This document shows, in pieces, positions 15,769-23,055 of a stretch of DNA of 23,293 nucleotides. This DNA comes from DATKYV01 sp035528275. GTDB lineage: Bacteria > Acidobacteriota > Terriglobia > UBA7540. Both the position numbers and the translations under genes were made by a program. The stretch covers positions 1-23,293 of the forward strand of contig DATKYV010000048.1 of the NCBI GenBank assembly GCA_035528275.1, in the 5' to 3' direction. Numbering within the stretch: position 1 is the first letter of the stretch; every line of letters begins with the position of its first letter. The notes under the pieces were generated by a model. That model was not told the DNA's origin and did not search any database. It saw nothing but the letters and a program-made list of their open reading frames with translations.

Positions 15769-16914
15769 CTAGGGTTGCTGCAGCAGCTCACGGGCGATCA
15801 CCATGCGCTGGACTTCGCTGGTGCCCTCGCCGATGGTGCAGAGCTTGACGTCGCGATAGAACTTCTCCACGGGATAGTCTTTGATGAATCCGTATCCGCC
15901 GTGGATCTGAATGGCCTCGCTGGTCGCCCGCACAGCGACCTCGCTGGCATAGAGCTTGGCAATAGAGCTCTCACGCGTTACCCGGCTGCCGCGGTCCACC
16001 AGGCTCGCGGCCCGGTAAGTCAGAAGACGCGCCGCCTCGATTTCGGTGGCCATGTCGGCCAGCTTCCACTGGATAGCCTGGTACGACCCGATAGGTTTGC
16101 CAAACTGCTTGCGCTGACGCGCGTAACTGAGCGAGGCTTCGAAGCATCCCTGCGCAATGCCCACCGCGATGGCGGCGATTCCGATGCGGCCTTTGTCGAT
16201 GACCCTCAGACAATCCAAGAACCCCTCGCCCAAGCGGCCAAGGCAGTTCTCTTTGGGAATGCGGCAATTCTCAAAAACCAATTCCGCCGTGTCACTGGCG
16301 CGCAGCCCCAACTTGTTTTCCTTCTTGCCGGCGCGAAAACCCGGAGTCCCCTTCTCCACGATGAAGGCGGTGATGCCGTGCTTTTTCTTCGCCTTATCGG
16401 TGATAGCCATGACCACGCAAGTGTCGGCGTAATGGCCGTTGGTTACGAACGCTTTCTGGCCGTTCAAGACCCAGGCCTCGCCGTCAGAGCTTGCCGTCGT
16501 CCGCAGAGCGCTGGCGTCGCTTCCCGAGCCTGGCTCGGTCAGACTCCAGCAGCCCAGCTTCTCGCCTCGGGCGAGGGGCTGGAGATACTTCCGCTTCTGT
16601 TCTTCAGTCCCGGCCAGATGGATGTGACTGCTGCACAGGGAGTTATGCGCGGAAACGATAAGGGCCACGGAGGCGTCGACACGCGCCAGCTCCTCGAGGA
16701 TGGTCACATACTCTTGATGTCCCAGTCCCGCGCCCCCGAATTGGGGCGGGAAAGTCACTCCCATCAAACCCAGCGAGGCGAGCTTGGGAAGAAGCTCGGA
16801 GGGAAATTGCTGCGCCTCATCCCATTCCATGACGTGCGGGCGGATTTCTTTTTCGCCAAACTCCCGGACCGACCTTTTGATTTCCTTCTGCTCTTCGCTC
16901 AGCTCGAAATTCAG
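15769..16914 (-). CDS. Acyl-CoA dehydrogenase, apparent CTG start
   Basis: An FAD-dependent acyl-CoA dehydrogenase. Recognisable are LGLMGVTFPPQFGGAGLGHQEY, the flavin/substrate block CWSLTEPGSGSDASALRTTA, LGLRASDTAELVFENCRIPKEN, and the C-terminal GGYGFIKDYPVEKFYRDVKLCTIGEGTSEVQRMVIAR, with the catalytic Glu in GEGT (E363). The first canonical start in frame (ATG, 16830) would drop 28 residues. Those upstream codons encode LNFELSEEQKEIKRSVREFG, a textbook acyl-CoA dehydrogenase N terminus, and only an ATC and a CTG lie between them and the in-frame stop at 16918-16920. GAGG sits 6 nt before the CTG at 16914, giving 381 residues, the normal length. With meaB and mce downstream, valine/isoleucine or fatty-acid breakdown is likely; the chain preference is not assigned. 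Confidence 0.9.
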   Translation of the reverse strand: MNFELSEEQKEIKRSVREFGEKEIRPHVMEWDEAQQFPSELLPKLASLGLMGVTFPPQFGGAGLGHQEYVTILEELARVDASVALIVSAHNSLCSSHIHLAGTEEQKRKYLQPLARGEKLGCWSLTEPGSGSDASALRTTASSDGEAWVLNGQKAFVTNGHYADTCVVMAITDKAKKKHGITAFIVEKGTPGFRAGKKENKLGLRASDTAELVFENCRIPKENCLGRLGEGFLDCLRVIDKGRIGIAAIAVGIAQGCFEASLSYARQRKQFGKPIGSYQAIQWKLADMATEIEAARLLTYRAASLVDRGSRVTRESSIAKLYASEVAVRATSEAIQIHGGYGFIKDYPVEKFYRDVKLCTIGEGTSEVQRMVIARELLQQP

Positions 16915-16964
16915 GATTCACCTCAGCGCGACAATCGCCCGCCCCAACGCCCTTCAAAATCTAG

Positions 16965-16991
16965 GCTATACCACAACTTACAGCCCGTCAA
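16965..16991 (-). promoter_or_regulatory. Candidate promoter for the acyl-CoA dehydrogenase operon
   Basis: On the minus strand ttgacg (16986-16991, 5/6) is followed after 15 nt by tatagc (16965-16970), which has an upstream TG in extended -10 position. The leader would be about 45 nt. The spacing is short, so confidence is moderate. Confidence 0.4.
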
Positions 16992-17005
16992 GGAAGCGCG
17001 CTTCC
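16992..17005. promoter_or_regulatory. Operator-like 14-bp perfect palindrome beside the -35
   Basis: ggaagcg/cgcttcc is a perfect inverted repeat with no spacer. It abuts the -35 of the candidate acyl-CoA dehydrogenase promoter, a place where a TetR-type repressor might bind. No regulator gene is adjacent. Confidence 0.35.
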
Positions 17006-17025
17006 AGGTGGTGGGCCAGTTTGAC

Positions 17026-17081
17026 GTAGCGGCGGCTTTAGGCCGTCCGTCAATTGACGGACGAGATGAACTCGCCTCTAC
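17026..17081. repeat. 56-bp imperfect palindrome (REP-like)
   Basis: The sequence is symmetric about 17053/17054. The central 20 nt (17044-17063) form a perfect palindrome, and the outer ends gtagcggcg (17026) and cgcctctac (to 17081) also pair with one mismatch. In all 21 of 28 positions are complementary. It lies between the divergent acyl-CoA dehydrogenase and TPR genes and resembles a repetitive extragenic palindrome. Confidence 0.55.
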
Positions 17082-17161
17082 AACGTCCATGATGGCCCAC
17101 TACCCGCCCCCAAAAGCCAAACCGGTCCGAAACGGGTGTGCTAACATGCGAATCGCAGGGT

Positions 17162-17914
17162 ATGAACTCGAAGAGTGCCCATCCCTTCGCCCGTCTTCTT
17201 GGCAGGTCCCTTCTCATCGCTGCGGCGTGTGTTCCGCTGCACTCGGAGAAGGAACGTCCCCCGCAGGCTGCTCAAGTCACGATTCAGGCGGGACGTGAAG
17301 GGTGCACGGTGGAGTTGGATTCAACGCCCGTCGGCAAGACCGGCGAGTCCGGCGGGCTTGAGCTCACCGAAGTCGAACCCGGCGATCATTACGTTCACGT
17401 GCGCTGCCCCGAGGAAGAAGGAGGGGCGCATTTCATTTCAGTGAGCGACGGAGACAAGGTTGAAATCCGTCACGAGAAAACCGCCCCTCCGGCAGCTTCA
17501 CTCGATCCGTTGGCGGCCGCTCAGGCGCGCGTCGAATTGCGCCAGCACCTCCAGGACGCCGTCCGGCTTCGTGCCAGGGGCAACGTGGAGGAGGCGGTCA
17601 GTAATCTCCGCGCGGCCCTGCGTCTCGACCCCGAGAATTCCGACCTGCACCGCGAGTTGGGAATCACGTTCCTGCTTGCCAAGGAATGGAAACGCGCCCG
17701 CGTGGAAATGCTGGAGGCGGTTCGTCACAAACCCGATGACGCCGACGCTTACAATGGCCTCGGCTACGCGCTCGAAAAACTGGGAGACTTGCAGGCTGCC
17801 ATCGAAGCCTATCGCGCCGCCACCAAGCTGGAGCCTGCGGACTCGACCTATCGGCAGCACTATTTTGGAGCGTTGGCGAAGCTGGCGGCGCAGCAGGTGG
17901 AGAAGAAGAAATAG
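17162..17914 (+). CDS. Exported PEGA-like/TPR-repeat protein
   Basis: A 250-residue protein of unknown role. Residues 1-28 look like a signal peptide (basic stretch, then LLGRSLLIAAACVPLHS). Residues 38-82 resemble a PEGA domain: VTIQAGREGCTVELDSTPVGKTGESGG followed by LELTEVEPGDHYVHVRCP. Such beta domains often occur in surface proteins. Residues about 126-226 hold three TPR repeats (for example ARGNVEEAVSNLRAALRLDPEN and KLGDLQAAIEAYRAATKLEP). The C terminus is a short Lys-rich tail. TPRs mediate protein-protein contacts, so it may be a periplasmic scaffold. The frame could begin at GTG 17138, but ATG 17162 matches the signal peptide and follows GCAGGG closely. It is divergent from the acyl-CoA dehydrogenase and convergent with the aldolase gene. 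Confidence 0.75.
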   Translation: MNSKSAHPFARLLGRSLLIAAACVPLHSEKERPPQAAQVTIQAGREGCTVELDSTPVGKTGESGGLELTEVEPGDHYVHVRCPEEEGGAHFISVSDGDKVEIRHEKTAPPAASLDPLAAAQARVELRQHLQDAVRLRARGNVEEAVSNLRAALRLDPENSDLHRELGITFLLAKEWKRARVEMLEAVRHKPDDADAYNGLGYALEKLGDLQAAIEAYRAATKLEPADSTYRQHYFGALAKLAAQQVEKKK

Positions 17915-18011
17915 AGGAACTTACAGGCGGCGTTCTCAGAGCGGGCGCGATTCTCTTTCCAATTCGCGAGTCAGTCTGCCGGATTCCACAGTCAACGGAA
18001 GTCCAACAACT

Positions 18012-19073
18012 TCACGCAACGACTGTTTTCCGCGGCGCACCCATGACTTCCCGCAGGACTTGCAGAGCACGCTCGCAGCCGGCGCGGTCCACATCGCAGT
18101 GCGTAACCATGCGCATCGTCTGCGGCGTCACGCCGTTGGCGAGAACCCCGTGGGCCGCCAGGCGTTTGGAGATTTCAAAGGAAGTCAGTCCGCCGCCGGA
18201 AAACTCCAGGAACAGGATGTTGGACGCAACCTTGGCCGGGTCGATTTCAATCCCCGGGATTTCCGCGAGTCCCTGTGCCAGAAACCCGGCGTTTTCGTGA
18301 TCGATGTGCAGGCGCTTGGGGCCTTCTTCGAGCGCCACCAGCCCCGCGGCGGCCAGCACGCCTGCCTGGCGCATTCCTCCGCCCAGCATCTTGCGCACCA
18401 GTCGCGCCTCTTCGAAAAACGCCTTGCTCCCCACGAGCATGGACCCCACCGGAGCACCCAGGCCTTTGGAAAGGCAAAACATCACGGAATCAAACTTGCG
18501 GGTCAGCTCCGCCACCGAACGGCCGAGAGTGACGCTGGCATTGAAGATCCGCGCGCCATCCAGGTGCACGGGCAAACCGGCTTCATGCGCGCCGTCGCAG
18601 ATGCGGTTGGAATTCTCCGGCGGGTAAACCGACCCGCCGGCGAGATTCGAGGTGTTCTCGAGTGAGACGAGACCGGTTCGCGCGCGGTGGTCGCTTCGGG
18701 CTCGGATGTGCGGGGCGATCGCGTCCCAGGTGAGGATTCCATCCTCGGCCCAGATCGTCCGCGCCAGACACCCCGAAAACGCCGCGGTCATCGCCATCTC
18801 AAAATTGTAAATGTGGGCGCGCGCTTCACAGATCACTTCCTGCCCGTGCTGCGTGTGGACCTTGATGGCGGTCTGGTTCCCCATCGTCCCCGAGGGCACG
18901 AACAGCGCCGCCTCGCGCTGGAAGATTTCCGCCGCGCGTTCCTGAAGGCGGTTGACCGTCGGGTCCTCGCGATAGACGTCATCGCCGACTTCGGCTTCCG
19001 CCATCGCCCGGCGCATGGCGGGCGTCGGCCGGGTCACGGTGTCGCTGCGCAGGTCGACTATGGGCTGTGCCAT
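18012..19073 (-). CDS. ltaE: Low-specificity L-threonine aldolase
   Basis: A PLP-dependent fold-type I enzyme that cleaves L-threonine or L-allo-threonine to glycine and acetaldehyde. The 353-residue protein has the full family pattern: VDLRSDTVTRPTPAMRRAM (6-24), GDDVYREDPTVNRLQE (30-45), FVPSGTMGNQTAI (58-70), the PLP-stacking AHIYNFEM region, the ring-nitrogen Asp in VHLDGARIFNA (D172) and the Schiff-base lysine in FCLSKGLGAPVGS (K203). The start codon follows a 40-bp gap from the cupin gene that holds a strong hairpin. It is the last gene of the minus-strand run yjbQ-hemW-cupin-ltaE. Confidence 0.93.
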   Translation of the reverse strand: MAQPIVDLRSDTVTRPTPAMRRAMAEAEVGDDVYREDPTVNRLQERAAEIFQREAALFVPSGTMGNQTAIKVHTQHGQEVICEARAHIYNFEMAMTAAFSGCLARTIWAEDGILTWDAIAPHIRARSDHRARTGLVSLENTSNLAGGSVYPPENSNRICDGAHEAGLPVHLDGARIFNASVTLGRSVAELTRKFDSVMFCLSKGLGAPVGSMLVGSKAFFEEARLVRKMLGGGMRQAGVLAAAGLVALEEGPKRLHIDHENAGFLAQGLAEIPGIEIDPAKVASNILFLEFSGGGLTSFEISKRLAAHGVLANGVTPQTMRMVTHCDVDRAGCERALQVLREVMGAPRKTVVA

Positions 19074-19090
19074 CGTTTCACTCGGCTTTC

Positions 19091-19108
19091 CGGAATCGGA
19101 CGATTCCG
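19091..19108. other. 8-bp hairpin in the cupin-ltaE intergenic gap
   Basis: cggaatcg and cgattccg are exact reverse complements separated by 2 nt. The hairpin sits 17 nt before the ltaE start (minus strand), near its ribosome-binding region. There is no T-run, so it is more likely an mRNA structure or a protein site than a terminator. Confidence 0.45.
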
Positions 19109-19113
19109 AATCA

Positions 19114-19503
19114 TCAAATTCTATCTAAAGCGTCCACCGTCCTGCTGTCGCGGACGTTTCCGGTATTGAGCGTGGATTTGGGTTCGAGCAGGACGACGTG
19201 CGCTTCTTCCTCCGCCACCGGCAAGTGCTCCACGCCTTTGGGAATAACCACGAACTCGCCTTCTTCCAGCCTCACATCGCGGTCGCGGAGTTTGATAACC
19301 AGCCGGCCTTTGACGACCCAGAACAATTCGTCCTCGGCCGCGTGCTGATGCCACACGAATTCGCCCCTGAGTTTCACCAGCTTCACGTAAGAGTCGTTGA
19401 GCTCGCCGGCAATTTTCGGCTTCCAGTACTCGTGGAAAAGGCCGAATTTCTCGCCCACATTGACTTTCTCAATGCCGCGACTGCCCGCCCCTTCTTCGAC
19501 CAT
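19114..19503 (-). CDS. Small cupin-domain protein
   Basis: A 129-residue single-cupin protein. Cupin motif 1 is WHQHAAEDELFWVVKG with metal ligands H52, H54 and E59. Motif 2 is LEEGEFVVIPKGVEHLPVAEE with H93. These residues bind one divalent metal in a beta barrel. Similar small cupins are annotated as mannose-6-phosphate-isomerase-like, but no catalytic role can be given. Start choice is firm: the ATG at 19503 is preceded by AAAGGAG at 7-nt spacing, although the frame stays open further upstream into the hemW-like gene. It begins 11 bp after the hemW-like stop and is clearly co-transcribed with it. Confidence 0.85.
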   Translation of the reverse strand: MVEEGAGSRGIEKVNVGEKFGLFHEYWKPKIAGELNDSYVKLVKLRGEFVWHQHAAEDELFWVVKGRLVIKLRDRDVRLEEGEFVVIPKGVEHLPVAEEEAHVVLLEPKSTLNTGNVRDSRTVDALDRI

Positions 19504-19514
19504 CTGATTCTCCT

Positions 19515-20696
19515 TTAGGCCGCTAGAAACTCCTGAAAGACCTCGTTGGAAATCAAGAGAGCCTGCTCCGCCAGCCGAATTCGCTCGCCGTCCTTTTCGA
19601 GCCAACCTTCCCGCAGAAGCCGGGCGATGACGGGGTCCACGCGGCGGGCCGGACCTTCTCCCCAGCGCGACCGTGCCAGACCCGGGTCAACCCCGGCGCG
19701 CTCCCGAAGACCAAGGAAAAAGAATTCTTCCAATTGCTCCTCAACGGAGAGCATGTTCTTTTCGGCCACCGGCGAAGCGCCCGAATCGAGCCGTTGGGCG
19801 TAAATCTCGGGTTGCACCTCGTTCGACCAACGATGCGCGCCGTCAAAAGAGTGAGCCCCGGCGCCAATTCCGATATAGGGATCCAGCCGCCAGTACTTGC
19901 GATTGTGCAACGACTCACAGCCGGGCAGCGCAAAATTCGAAATCTCGTACTGCGCATATCCCGCGTCCATCAATTGCCGCCGCGCCGCATTGTAGGCTTC
20001 GGTCACAAACTCTTCGCTCGGCACGGCGTCGGCACGGTAACGAGTCCCGTGGCGCAGCACTTCCCCGCCCAGCCGGCTCTTTTCGTCAACTTCGAAGATG
20101 TAGACGGAAACGTGTTCGGGGGCGAGGTCTAGCGCCGCGCGCAGCGTCTCCTGCCAGGAAGTCTCGGACTGGTGCGGCAGCCCGGCAATCAAATCGAGGC
20201 TGATATTCCCGCATCCCGCCCGTCGGGCGCCTCCCACCAGCTCGCGTGTTTCATGGGCGGAGTGAAGTCGCCCGACAGCCGAAAGCTCGCGGTCGCTGAA
20301 TGATTGGGCGCCAATGCTCAAGCGGTTCACACCCAACTCGAGGATTTCCGCAAGGAATTGATCGTCGGCAGAGCCCGGCGTAACCTCCAACGTGACCTCG
20401 CGGACTTGCTTCATCCTAAAAGTCCGCGCGAGCCCCTGCCAGATACGCCGAAGCTTTGCCCCGCCCAGGAGGGGTGGCGTTCCGCCACCAACATAGAGCG
20501 TATCGACCGGCAGGCTGAATACTCCGGCCGCCAGGCCCTCCGCCTCGAGGATTTGAGGCAGGCGGGCGATTTCTTTCTCCACCGCGTTGCTGTATTTTTG
20601 AAGAAGTGCCGCTTTCCCGACTCGCGAGCTGAAATTGCAGAAACTGCACTTTGACGCGCAGAACGGGATTTGGATGTATACGCCGAGTGTTTGCAT
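19515..20696 (-). CDS. hemW: HemW-like radical SAM protein
   Basis: A 393-residue radical SAM protein. The 4Fe-4S cluster motif CASKCSFC (C13, C17, C20) follows GVYIQIPF. There is no further Cys directly after the cluster (CNFSS), which is the HemW pattern; true oxygen-independent coproporphyrinogen oxidases (HemN) have CxxxCxxCxC. Other features are the TLYVGGGTPPLL motif, EVTLEVTPGSADD, GVNRLSIGAQSF, and the C-terminal NRKYWRLDPYIGIGAGAHSFDG and RWSNE segments typical of HemW. HemW is a haem-binding protein implicated in haem delivery rather than porphyrin oxidation. The ATG at 20696 has GGAAGG 4 nt before it and begins directly before the radical SAM domain; the open frame reaches further upstream. 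It lies 38 bp after yjbQ. Confidence 0.9.
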   Translation of the reverse strand: MQTLGVYIQIPFCASKCSFCNFSSRVGKAALLQKYSNAVEKEIARLPQILEAEGLAAGVFSLPVDTLYVGGGTPPLLGGAKLRRIWQGLARTFRMKQVREVTLEVTPGSADDQFLAEILELGVNRLSIGAQSFSDRELSAVGRLHSAHETRELVGGARRAGCGNISLDLIAGLPHQSETSWQETLRAALDLAPEHVSVYIFEVDEKSRLGGEVLRHGTRYRADAVPSEEFVTEAYNAARRQLMDAGYAQYEISNFALPGCESLHNRKYWRLDPYIGIGAGAHSFDGAHRWSNEVQPEIYAQRLDSGASPVAEKNMLSVEEQLEEFFFLGLRERAGVDPGLARSRWGEGPARRVDPVIARLLREGWLEKDGERIRLAEQALLISNEVFQEFLAA

Positions 20697-20734
20697 GCGG
20701 CCTTCCAATACTGCCGTGCTTTCCCTGCCGGGTC

Positions 20735-21181
20735 TCAATCGGGAATAATCTTCACTCGCAGGTCGCGCCGCCGCGGCCCGTCGAACTCGCAGAAGAAAAT
20801 CCCCTGCCATCGCCCCAGGACGAGCCGCCCGTTTTCGAAGAACAGCGACTTTGAAGTGCCGATGATCGAAGCCTTCAGGTGTGCGTCGCAGTTGCCGTCG
20901 TTGTGCTCGTAATCGCGGTCGCGCGGCGCCAGCTGCTTGAGAAAACCATCCAGGTCTTTCAGCAACGCCGGGTCGGCATTCTCGTTGACGAGGACCGCTG
21001 CCGTTGTATGCGGCACGAAGACGATGCAGGTCCCCTGCTCCACCTTCGATTCGGTGATGAGTTTCTGAATCACGCCGGTAATGTCTTTAAACTCGACCCT
21101 CGACCGCGTCTCCACCTGAAGCGCGTGCGACCGCGTCTTCCCCTGTCTCTCCGTGGAGTCCTTACCCGTTTCGGCTGCCAT
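20735..21181 (-). CDS. yjbQ: YjbQ/UPF0047 family protein
   Basis: A 148-residue protein. Family patterns are GTCIVFVPHTTAAVLVNENADPALLKDL (about 51-78), the metal-site region YEHNDGNCDAHLKASIIGTS and LGRWQGIFFCEFDGPRRRDLRV. The family forms trimers, and E. coli YjbQ has a weak thiamine-phosphate synthase activity; the main biological role is not settled. The first 30 residues (rich in K, E and T) are a non-conserved extension, and no later Met is available before the core. An extended -10 promoter lies about 50 nt upstream. The next genes (hemW-like, cupin, ltaE) follow closely on the same strand. Confidence 0.9.
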   Translation of the reverse strand: MAAETGKDSTERQGKTRSHALQVETRSRVEFKDITGVIQKLITESKVEQGTCIVFVPHTTAAVLVNENADPALLKDLDGFLKQLAPRDRDYEHNDGNCDAHLKASIIGTSKSLFFENGRLVLGRWQGIFFCEFDGPRRRDLRVKIIPD

Positions 21182-21228
21182 TACCGCCCCCTTCCCCGTA
21201 TTCGCCGGGATAACCCGCCGGACTCCGA

Positions 21229-21237
21229 ATTATACCA
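21229..21237 (-). promoter_or_regulatory. Extended -10 promoter upstream of yjbQ
   Basis: Read on the minus strand, TGGTATAAT gives a perfect TATAAT with the TGn extension. The -35 region has no TTGACA match, as is common for extended -10 promoters. Transcription would start near 21222, about 40 nt before the yjbQ ATG, and could serve yjbQ-hemW-cupin-ltaE. Confidence 0.55.
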
Positions 21238-21276
21238 GAGGCGTTCAGGCCACCTGGGCGGTCCGGTGTGCCTGGA

Positions 21277-21291
21277 CGGCGTGATACGCCG
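21277..21291 (-). terminator. Small stem-loop downstream of bshC
   Basis: cggcgt and acgccg pair around a 3-nt loop, 22 nt after the bshC stop on the minus strand. No U-tract follows, so it is at best a weak or Rho-assisted terminator separating bshC from the yjbQ promoter. Confidence 0.25.
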
Positions 21292-21313
21292 GCGAAGAGC
21301 GGCAACAGCATCT

Positions 21314-22939
21314 CTAATACGAGAGGATTTGATGGTCCGAGGTGTGGGTCTGAATCTGGCTGAGGATAAGATCCAGCAGTTCATACCCGGCGCGGCCCAG
21401 GAAATAGACACCGGTCACTTCCCGCTCTTGCAAGTTTTTCCGCGGCATGAGGAAGCGCAGGAGCGATTGCGCGTGCCGTGACAGCAACTCGGAGCGCTGC
21501 AGGGCGGCGCGGCTGACTTTCCCGCGCAGCCGCTCCATCTGGTACTTGATCTTTTCCTCGGCGTTCTGCAGCGTGTCGAGCAACGTGGGGTCAAGCGCCT
21601 TGATATCCGCGCGCAACCGTTCGAGAATCCCCGCCAGGTCCCGCTGTCTGGCGTCGAACCGCTCCGACCATCCCTCGGAGAATCCCGTGGCGGCGATTCG
21701 TCGCGTCAGGTGCTCTTCTCCCTGCCAAACATCCTGAACGCTCAAGTTGTACTTCTCCAGTATTCGGGGGATGCGGCGGTCCAGAAGGGTGAACCCGGCC
21801 CGCGGGAAAACCACCGGCATCGGCCTGCCGAACGCCGAGTAGAGCGCCTGCGCCTGCCCCAGGTAGGCAAGCTCCGACGGCCCCGCGACATACGCCACCG
21901 TCGGCAGAAGTGTGTCCTGGACAACCGGGCGAAGCAACACGTTCGGCGAGAGGTCGAGTGGCTGCTTCCGCGCCCGGGCCTGCAACTCAGCCAGGGGGGC
22001 CTTCTGAGTTCCGTCCAGTACAAATTCCCCGCCGCGCTCGGTGACCGCCACCCGATCGCCGTTGTGACTGGCGAAGACTAGCGTGGAATCCTCCAGCACA
22101 TGGACCTGTGCGTGGTACCCGGCGCGCACCAGCGCTTCGGAACGCTCGCCAAGCCGCGCTCGAAGCTCGGCGGCTTTGTGGAGCGCTCCCTCGTAAACAG
22201 AGACGCTCAGCCGGTGAATCGGATCGTCGAGCGGATCGAGCAGCACCACGCCCCAGCGGCCGAACAGCCGCGCCATGAGGCATCCAAAGGCCTGGCCCCA
22301 ACGTTGCCCCGGCTGGTAGCAGGCGCGAAGGTCCTCGAGCAGGCGGTCGCGGGGCTCGCCGGGCGGCAAATGGGCCTCGAGCTGCTGGAGCGCCTGGGCG
22401 ATCTCCTCCGTAAGTTCCACGTGACCGACGGAACAGCGGGCGGAAGGCCGCTTGCCCGAATCGCGGAGCTCAACCAGGTTGTACTCTTCGTCGAACGTGG
22501 CAGTCCGCGCCACTTCCTCCAGGTCGTGGTCTTCGGTTGCCAGCCAGAAGACCGGCACCGAGGGCAGCCCCTGCGCGGAGAGGGATTGCGCGAGACGCAC
22601 AGCGGTCAGGGCCTTGTAAAGCGTAAAGGCGGGACCGGAAAGCAGCCCGACCTGCTGCCCGGTCACCACGGCGAACGTTTCCGGCTGGGCCAGGCGCGCA
22701 ATGTTGGCGAGCGTAAGCTCGGAGGCGCCAAATGACTCGTTTTGTCTTTCGAGGATTCCCGCCAGCTCGCTTCGCCTTTCTCCGGCGCGTGAAATCTCCG
22801 CGGCTTTGTCCCTGTAGCTTTGGAAGTCGGAAGGTGGGCCTGCGAAGTAGGGCGCTACGCGGTCAAAGTGATACAGGTAATCCAAAAACAGGGCGCTTGG
22901 CTTGGGCACCTGGGTATAGGGGACACTGAGAGAATCCAT
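21314..22939 (-). CDS. bshC: Bacillithiol biosynthesis cysteine-adding enzyme BshC
   Basis: BshC is the last enzyme of bacillithiol synthesis, joining cysteine to glucosaminyl-malate to make this low-molecular-weight thiol. The 541-residue length is normal. Signatures are FAVVTGQQVGLLSGPAFTLYKALTAVRLAQ (89-118), VPVFWLATEDHDLEEV (128-143), FGCLMARLFGRWGVVLLDPLD and VAYVAGPSELAYLGQAQALYSAFGRPMPVVFPRAGFTLLD. The C-terminal part holds a coiled coil (around LQNAEEKIKYQMERLRGKVS). The start is taken as the ATG at 22939 with AGGA 5 nt before it; the open frame extends 7 codons to a GTG at 22960. No bshA or bshB is in the window. The gene lies downstream of the DapA-family gene on the same strand. 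Confidence 0.93.
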   Translation of the reverse strand: MDSLSVPYTQVPKPSALFLDYLYHFDRVAPYFAGPPSDFQSYRDKAAEISRAGERRSELAGILERQNESFGASELTLANIARLAQPETFAVVTGQQVGLLSGPAFTLYKALTAVRLAQSLSAQGLPSVPVFWLATEDHDLEEVARTATFDEEYNLVELRDSGKRPSARCSVGHVELTEEIAQALQQLEAHLPPGEPRDRLLEDLRACYQPGQRWGQAFGCLMARLFGRWGVVLLDPLDDPIHRLSVSVYEGALHKAAELRARLGERSEALVRAGYHAQVHVLEDSTLVFASHNGDRVAVTERGGEFVLDGTQKAPLAELQARARKQPLDLSPNVLLRPVVQDTLLPTVAYVAGPSELAYLGQAQALYSAFGRPMPVVFPRAGFTLLDRRIPRILEKYNLSVQDVWQGEEHLTRRIAATGFSEGWSERFDARQRDLAGILERLRADIKALDPTLLDTLQNAEEKIKYQMERLRGKVSRAALQRSELLSRHAQSLLRFLMPRKNLQEREVTGVYFLGRAGYELLDLILSQIQTHTSDHQILSY

Positions 22940-23055
22940 AGAATCCTGAGCCCTAAACACGCGTATCCATCACCATACCATGCATCGCTGGCGTGCCGCA
23001 CGGGATTGTGCCTTCTGAACTCGCAAGGTTTAGATGCCGGGGGTGGAAGGAGGCT

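Noticed and set aside
15613..17298. Plus-strand open frame of about 560 codons opposite meaB and the acyl-CoA dehydrogenase
   Set aside because: It is antisense to two genes with full family signatures, runs through the intergenic palindrome and has no domain of its own.
17915..18011. Terminator between the converging TPR and ltaE genes
   Set aside because: Only short, weak complementarity (5-6 bp) is visible and no T-run on either strand.
17460..18665. Plus-strand open frame of about 400 codons overlapping the TPR gene and antisense to ltaE
   Set aside because: It is read out of frame through the TPR gene and antisense through the aldolase. No coherent protein family is seen.
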